From positions 620,001-684,000 of the forward strand of contig NZ_SUNB01000002.1 in assembly GCF_007570825.1 (NCBI RefSeq): 64,000 nucleotides of DNA, in the 5' to 3' direction. The notes under the pieces are model-generated. The model did not search any database and was not told the origin of the DNA. It saw only the letters and a program-made list of their open reading frames with translations. Position numbers and translations under genes: made by a program. This document shows positions 59,579 to 64,000 of the stretch, one piece after another; position 1 is the stretch's first letter; every line of letters begins with the position of its first letter. Origin of the DNA: Pleionea sediminis (GTDB lineage Bacteria; Pseudomonadota; Gammaproteobacteria; Enterobacterales; Kangiellaceae).

Positions 59579-60093
59579 CGCAATCGACCTCTTCTTCTTT
59601 TATTTGCTCCGGCTTGCGCCACCATTGACTGCATTGTGTTGCAATGACAAATAGCAACAGCAAGCCCATCTGCCGCATCCGCTTGTGGGGTTGCTGATAG
59701 CTTAAGTAGTGATGTTACCATATGTTGAACTTGTGATTTATCTGCCGCACCATGACCAACCACCGCCTGCTTGATTTGTCTTGCGGAATACTCCGCTACA
59801 TCTAACGCGTGCGATGCTGCAGCAACAATAGCAACACCCCGTGCCTGGCCAAGCTTTAATGCGGAATCCGCATTTTTTGACATAAAAACTTGTTCTATCG
59901 CGGCTTCGGTTGGATTGTACTGACGGATCACCGTCGATAAACCATCGTATATTTGCTGCAGTCGCTCACTCAGAGAACCCTCTTTTAACCGGATGCATCC
60001 ACTGGTGAGGTATTGAAAAGATTTCCCCTGGGTTTCGATGACGCCAAAACCAGTAATCCGAGACCCAGGGTCAATGCCGAGAATAATGGACAA
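59575..60093 (-). CDS. ruvC: Holliday junction resolvase RuvC
   Basis: 172 residues. Catalytic acidic residues are in [17 protein letters not shown] (Asp), [10 protein letters not shown] (Glu) and [13 protein letters not shown] (two Asp). Start is TTG 60093, with AGGA about 8 bases upstream; no ATG is available near the conserved N-terminus. It heads ruvC-ruvA-ruvB. The sequence just upstream has a TACTTT-A-AAAGTA inverted repeat (60104-60116), compared with the imuA palindrome in the findings. Confidence 0.96.
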   Translation of the reverse strand: MSIILGIDPGSRITGFGVIETQGKSFQYLTSGCIRLKEGSLSERLQQIYDGLSTVIRQYNPTEAAIEQVFMSKNADSALKLGQARGVAIVAAASHALDVAEYSARQIKQAVVGHGAADKSQVQHMVTSLLKLSATPQADAADGLAVAICHCNTMQSMVAQAGANKRRRGRLR

Positions 60094-60158
60094 TCAATTT
60101 TCCTACTTTAAAAGTAATCTGAACCTCTAAAATCAGAGACATTGGCACTGCGCTTTTA

Positions 60159-60902
60159 CTATAGCTGCTCGTACGATTCCGCAGGAATGTCTGCATTCGT
60201 GTAAACATTTTGCACATCATCCAAGTCTTCCAAGCGCTCAATCAACCTAAGTACTTTAGCACCATCAGACGCCGTAAGCTCAGCCTGTGTCGAGGGTAAC
60301 ATCGCGACTTCAGCATTTTCTGGCGAAAGACCAGCTTCTTTCAGTCCATCTTTTACCGATAAAAAATCTTCAGGGGTTGTTAACACTTCATAGCTGCCAT
60401 CATCATGATTCACGACATCTTCAGCCCCGGCTTCTAATGCCGCTTCCATTAATTCATCTTCGCTGACATTATCATCAAAAATAAGTTGGCCCTTTTTATC
60501 AAATAAATAAGCGACCGAACCTGACGTGCCTAAATTTCCACCATGCTTAGTGAACGCATGCCGAACCTCACCAACGGTACGATTTTTATTATCAGTTAAA
60601 CATTCCACCAAAACAGCGACGCCGCCGGGGCCATAGCCCTCATAAGAAAGGTTCTCGTAGTTTTCACCATCGTTGTTTCCTGCACCACGCGCCACGGCTT
60701 TTTCAATGGTGTCTTTTTTCATATTCGCGCCGAGCGCTTTATCAATGGCAGCTCTTAGAGCTGGATTATCTTCTGGATTAGGTCCACCAGAACGAGCTGC
60801 AACAACTAACTCTCTGATTATTTTAGTAAAAATCTTGCCGCGCTTAGCGTCTTGTGCAGCTTTGCGATGTTTAATATTGGCCCATTTACTGTGTCCAGCC
60901 AT
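60159..60902 (-). CDS. yebC: YebC/PmpR-family regulatory/translation factor
   Basis: 247 residues, canonical Yeb[32 protein letters not shown] at the start, [39 protein letters not shown] and [11 protein letters not shown]. It lies between aspS and ruvC as in most gammaproteobacteria. Compare the divergent YeeN-type paralogue at 591-1307. The space between aspS and yebC has a 5-bp GGGGC/GCCCC hairpin (60933-60954). Confidence 0.96.
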   Translation of the reverse strand: MAGHSKWANIKHRKAAQDAKRGKIFTKIIRELVVAARSGGPNPEDNPALRAAIDKALGANMKKDTIEKAVARGAGNNDGENYENLSYEGYGPGGVAVLVECLTDNKNRTVGEVRHAFTKHGGNLGTSGSVAYLFDKKGQLIFDDNVSEDELMEAALEAGAEDVVNHDDGSYEVLTTPEDFLSVKDGLKEAGLSPENAEVAMLPSTQAELTASDGAKVLRLIERLEDLDDVQNVYTNADIPAESYEQL

Positions 60903-60977
60903 ATTGTTCTCCGATATTTACTTTCATGATCAGGGGCTCCTAATCAGGTGCCCCAGAGTAATTTTTCTTTCTAAAGC

Positions 60978-62762
60978 TTACTCTTCAGCGGCTTTTTTTG
61001 ACTCTCTAATCGCGATGCCAAGCTCCGTCAACTGTTGCTCAGAAACCTTTGCAGGCGCTTCCGTTAACGGGCAACTTGCCGTTGTCGTTTTCGGGAAAGT
61101 AATCACATCACGAATAGAGTCCGCACCAACCATCAACATTACCAAGCGGTCCAACCCAAAGGCAATACCACCGTGAGGAGGACAGCCGTATTTAAGAGCA
61201 TCTAATAAGAATCCAAATTTATCGCGCGCTTCTTGCTCTCCAATACCGAGAATATCGAAAATAGTTTGTTGGAGTTCGGTGTTGTGAATACGAATTGATC
61301 CGCCACCGACTTCGCAACCATTAAGTACCATATCGTATGCACGCGACAAAGTTCCGGTCGGATTTGCTTTCAGCGCTTCAGGATCAAGTTCTTTTGGCGA
61401 AGTAAACGGGTGATGCAAGGCGTGCAATTGTCCATCTTCCTTTTCAAACATAGGAAAATCAACGACCCATAATGGCTTCCAGTCATCACTCATTAACTCA
61501 AATTCGTTCGCCAATTTTAATCGCAATGCACCCAGTGCATCAGCAACAACTCGAGAATCGTCAGAACCAAAAAATAAAATATCTCCCGTTTCAGCTCCAA
61601 CACGCTCTAACAGCTGCTCAGCAACTTCTGCGGATAAAAACTTAACAATTGGTGACTGCAACCCATCAAGACCAGCACTTCGATCGTTAACTTTGATGAA
61701 CGCCAGACCTTTCGCTCCATAAACCCCAACAAACTTGGTGTATTCGTCAATTTTCTTGCGACTGACCTTTTCCGCACCGCCTTTTAAATTAAGAACACCA
61801 ACTCTACCTTTTTCGTCGTTGGCTGGGCCACTAAATACTTTAAAATCAACGTCTTTGACTAAATCATCGACGGTGTGAATTGGCATATCAACACGTAAGT
61901 CCGGCTTGTCGGAGCCGTATTTTTCCATTGCTTCGCTGTAAGGCATACGGGGAAACGGATTAGCCAGCTCGACATTAAGCAAATCTTTGAAAACTTTGCG
62001 AATCATGTTTTCCATCATTCCCATGATGCCTTCTTCATCCATGAACGAAGTTTCGATATCCAGCTGAGTAAATTCTGGTTGCCGATCGGCCCGTAAATCT
62101 TCATCTCGAAAACAGCGAACCACTTGATAATAACGATCAAAGCCGCTCATCATTAATAGCTGTTTGAATAATTGTGGAGACTGTGGCAAAGCGAAAAATG
62201 CACTTTTGTGCGTTCGGCTAGGAACTAAATAATCTCGAGCTCCTTCAGGGGTAGCTTTCGTCAAGATCGGTGTTTCCATATCAAGAAAACCTTGATCATC
62301 GAGATAGCGTCGCAACGATTGAGTCACTCGAGTACGAAATACAAACTTATTGGTCATTTCAGGGCGACGCAAATCTAAATATCGATATTTGAGGCGGGTT
62401 TCTTCAGAAACATCTTCATGACCGTCAACCAAAATTGCTGGAGTTTCCGATTTATTAAGGCACTCAATCGACTGAGCAACAATTTCTATTTCACCGGTCG
62501 GCATGTCTTTATTAATCATGTTGTCTGGACGCTTCCGGATCGTTCCTTCGACACGAACAACAAATTCAGACCGTAACTGGTCTGCAGCATCAAAAACCTC
62601 GCCTTGGTCTGGCTCAACGGTAACCTGAACAATCCCGCTTCGATCGCGCACTTGCAAAAAGATTAAACCACCCAGATCGCGGCGACGGTGCACCCAACCA
62701 GAAATTGCAATCGATGTACCTTCATCTGCGGTGATGAGGTCTGCACAGTAATGACTTCGCAT
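60978..62762 (-). CDS. aspS: Aspartyl-tRNA synthetase
   Basis: 594 residues, bacterial type. N-terminal OB anticodon-binding domain (about 1-105: [29 protein letters not shown]), class II motif 2 [19 protein letters not shown], the bacterial GAD insertion (about 280-420), and motif 3 [23 protein letters not shown]-type C-terminus. First gene before yebC-ruvCAB on the same strand. Confidence 0.97.
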   Translation of the reverse strand: MRSHYCADLITADEGTSIAISGWVHRRRDLGGLIFLQVRDRSGIVQVTVEPDQGEVFDAADQLRSEFVVRVEGTIRKRPDNMINKDMPTGEIEIVAQSIECLNKSETPAILVDGHEDVSEETRLKYRYLDLRRPEMTNKFVFRTRVTQSLRRYLDDQGFLDMETPILTKATPEGARDYLVPSRTHKSAFFALPQSPQLFKQLLMMSGFDRYYQVVRCFRDEDLRADRQPEFTQLDIETSFMDEEGIMGMMENMIRKVFKDLLNVELANPFPRMPYSEAMEKYGSDKPDLRVDMPIHTVDDLVKDVDFKVFSGPANDEKGRVGVLNLKGGAEKVSRKKIDEYTKFVGVYGAKGLAFIKVNDRSAGLDGLQSPIVKFLSAEVAEQLLERVGAETGDILFFGSDDSRVVADALGALRLKLANEFELMSDDWKPLWVVDFPMFEKEDGQLHALHHPFTSPKELDPEALKANPTGTLSRAYDMVLNGCEVGGGSIRIHNTELQQTIFDILGIGEQEARDKFGFLLDALKYGCPPHGGIAFGLDRLVMLMVGADSIRDVITFPKTTTASCPLTEAPAKVSEQQLTELGIAIRESKKAAEE

Positions 62763-62902
62763 AAATAATCCTATAAGGCCAAGGTTTGAAAGCCGGAATG
62801 ATGCTTCCGGTCATGCATGCTTTGTGCTTTTGTGGCACTAAAAAAGGGGCATAATATTACGCGAGGGCCACTAAATTCGCAAGGTTCAGAGAATTTGAGG
62901 GC

Positions 62903-62929
62903 AAAAAAAGAGCGTCAATACAGACGCCC
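62903..62929 (-). terminator. Terminator of the DUF3718-type gene
   Basis: On the minus strand GGGCGTC (62929-62923) pairs with GACGCTC (62916-62910, one G-U wobble) and is followed by a run of U (the A run at 62903-62909). It lies 50 bases after the stop of the gene at 62979. Confidence 0.75.
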
Positions 62930-62978
62930 AAGACAGAGAAATGGATAACGTAAAAGTACGATCACATTTTAAATAAAC

Positions 62979-63344
62979 TTAATTACCTGCAACCATAATT
63001 ACACGATCTTTAGAATCTTTGTTTCGCTGAGAGGTTTGGTAGATATCGACGCGTACGTTAGGCTTCGCTTCAAGCATGTAGTAATTGGGTAAATTACCCG
63101 CCTCTTTAGCGAACTGAGCTATTTCAACGCCATTACAAGAAATGTTCTTTCTGATATAACGGTCTGTTAAATGACTACGATGCATGTTTAGGTTAAATTT
63201 GGTTTTGGAATCCACTGCAGCAGAAACACATAATTTAGTAATAGGGCTATTGTCAGCCGCCACATATTTATTCTCTGCAGCTGCAGTACCAGCAATACCA
63301 ACCATTGTTACAACAGATAAAACATTCCGAATCATGTTTTTCAT
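62979..63344 (-). CDS. DUF3718-type small exported protein
   Basis: 121 residues. Signal peptide (about 1-23: NVLSVVTMVGIAGTAAAENK), then YVAADNSPITKLCVSAAVDSKTKF and NISCNGVEIAQFAKEAGN, the pattern I recall for DUF3718, with two Cys (KLCV, ISCNG) likely disulfide-bonded. Function unknown in the family. Monocistronic, with its own terminator. Confidence 0.78.
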   Translation of the reverse strand: MKNMIRNVLSVVTMVGIAGTAAAENKYVAADNSPITKLCVSAAVDSKTKFNLNMHRSHLTDRYIRKNISCNGVEIAQFAKEAGNLPNYYMLEAKPNVRVDIYQTSQRNKDSKDRVIMVAGN

Positions 63345-63761
63345 TACATATACCTCTTTGCGCTAGTTTTCGTTAAGACAGATACAGTTTCGCAAAGAAG
63401 TGTTAACAGTGTATGTAAATTAACCAGGCAAATGTAACATTTTACCTCCACATGAGATTTTATTGAATTTCCCAGCCCTGTATATTGATTGTAAATTGAC
63501 TTTTTTCTTTGATATTTAAGAAGTTAGTTCATACAATCGGCTTCAATTTGATATTTAAATATGTATCGGCTGAAACAGTTCGTTACAAGCATTCGAAATA
63601 GTTTTGATTCATTTTTAATATTACACTTTGTTAAATAATCAAAACCTATATTAAATATGCTTAACAAGTACTAAAGAAATGAAAGGCATAAATCGCCATG
63701 GTTAATGTTGCAATAAATTCCTAACCATCCAACACCGAATAACTTTCACCAAGGAACCGCC
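63345..63761. other. Divergent intergenic region, no gene seen
   Basis: 417 AT-rich bases between the DUF3718-type gene and the pseudouridine synthase gene. It must hold both promoters. I see no RNA gene, repeat or palindrome; the only firm signal is AAGGA at 63751-63755, the ribosome binding site of the gene at 63762. Confidence 0.5.
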
Positions 63762-64000
63762 GTGCCAGACTCACCAATTGTGTTAGAAAAGCACCTCGAA
63801 GCCGACGACAAGAGACCTCTCATTGTTGATGCCTTGAAAAGTGCGACACCGTTATCAAAACAAAAAATAAAAGCGGCGATGCAAAAAGGCTGTGTTTGGT
63901 TAACTCGTAACAACCGCACTCAAAGAGTAAGGCGAGCTAAGTCACGTTTCACAAAGGGACAATCACTGCATATCTACTATGACTCGAGAATCATAGAATC
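63762..64000 (+). CDS. RluA-family RNA pseudouridine synthase, N-terminal part (3' cut by window edge)
   Basis: GTG at 63762 follows AAGGA with 6 bases between. The frame stays open to the last base, giving 79 residues: PDSPIVLEKHLEADDK, then an S4-like segment with LSKQKIKAAMQKGCVWLTR and RVRRAKSRFTKGQSLHIYYD. This arrangement (an S4-like N-terminus with KQKIKxAxxKGxVWL) is seen in RluA-type pseudouridine synthases. The catalytic domain lies beyond the window, so the assignment rests on the N-terminus only. Confidence 0.75.
   Translation, partial: MPDSPIVLEKHLEADDKRPLIVDALKSATPLSKQKIKAAMQKGCVWLTRNNRTQRVRRAKSRFTKGQSLHIYYDSRIIE

Noticed and set aside
60933-60954. GGGGC/GCCCC hairpin between aspS and yebC as terminator
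   Set aside because: Only a 5-bp stem with a 12-base loop and no U run after it on the minus strand; not enough for a terminator call.

Overview
The window is chromosomal DNA of a Gammaproteobacterium, AT-rich (about 40% GC by eye). Several gene neighbourhoods are in the order typical of that class: ybgC-tolQRAB-pal-cpoB-queE-queC, aspS-yebC-ruvCAB, ndk-rlmN-pilW-rodZ-ispG, hisS-yfgM-bamB-der, and xseA/guaB-guaA-tadA. Small exported proteins of DUF3718 and DUF4920 type, a rhombosortase-tagged nuclease and a CIO-type bd oxidase fit a marine, free-living aerobe of the Kangiella/Alteromonadales/Oceanospirillales kind, but genus cannot be fixed from the sequence. I saw no tRNA, rRNA, CRISPR array, insertion sequence or prophage.

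Layout. 1-4.4 kb: an accessory stretch with a YeeN-type YebC paralogue and orphan exported or membrane proteins. 4.4-9.9 kb: an SOS-type mutagenesis cassette imuA-imuB-dnaE2 with a perfect 16-bp palindrome upstream. 10-14 kb: a DUF4920 protein, an MFS transporter and a large unknown exported protein. 14-17 kb: a GbsR/MarR-like regulator followed by cioA-cioB, with an 18-bp palindrome just upstream. 17-26.5 kb: CvpA fused to a DUF4124-like tail, cysG, a secreted endonuclease I with fibronectin repeats and a GlyGly-CTERM tail, deaD, and an AEC transporter paired with an atypical MTA/SAH-nucleosidase-like protein. 26.5-32 kb: fused acyl-CoA mutase icmF, an orphan response regulator and tadA. 32-37 kb: guaA, guaB and divergent xseA. 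37-51 kb: der, bamB, yfgM and hisS, then a 1503-residue sensor with GGDEF and EAL domains on the opposite strand, then ispG, rodZ, pilW, rlmN and ndk. 51-63 kb: queC, queE, tol-pal, ruvBAC, yebC and aspS. 63-64 kb: a DUF3718 protein and the 5' end of an RluA-family pseudouridine synthase gene that runs off the window.

Most of the window is core genome: envelope integrity (tol-pal, bamB, rodZ), translation fidelity (hisS, aspS, tadA, rlmN, queC/E), GMP synthesis, and recombination repair (ruvABC, xseA, imu cassette). I found no clearly new multi-gene system. The best leads are the two operator-like palindromes (imuA and the cioAB regulator), the sensor gene lying inside a normally continuous cluster, the CvpA-DUF4124 fusion, the nucleosidase-like protein with Asn at the catalytic Asp position, the tagged nuclease, and interlocking inverted repeats after ndk. 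Several start codons were moved from the longest ORF on the basis of ribosome binding sites; each is explained in its entry.
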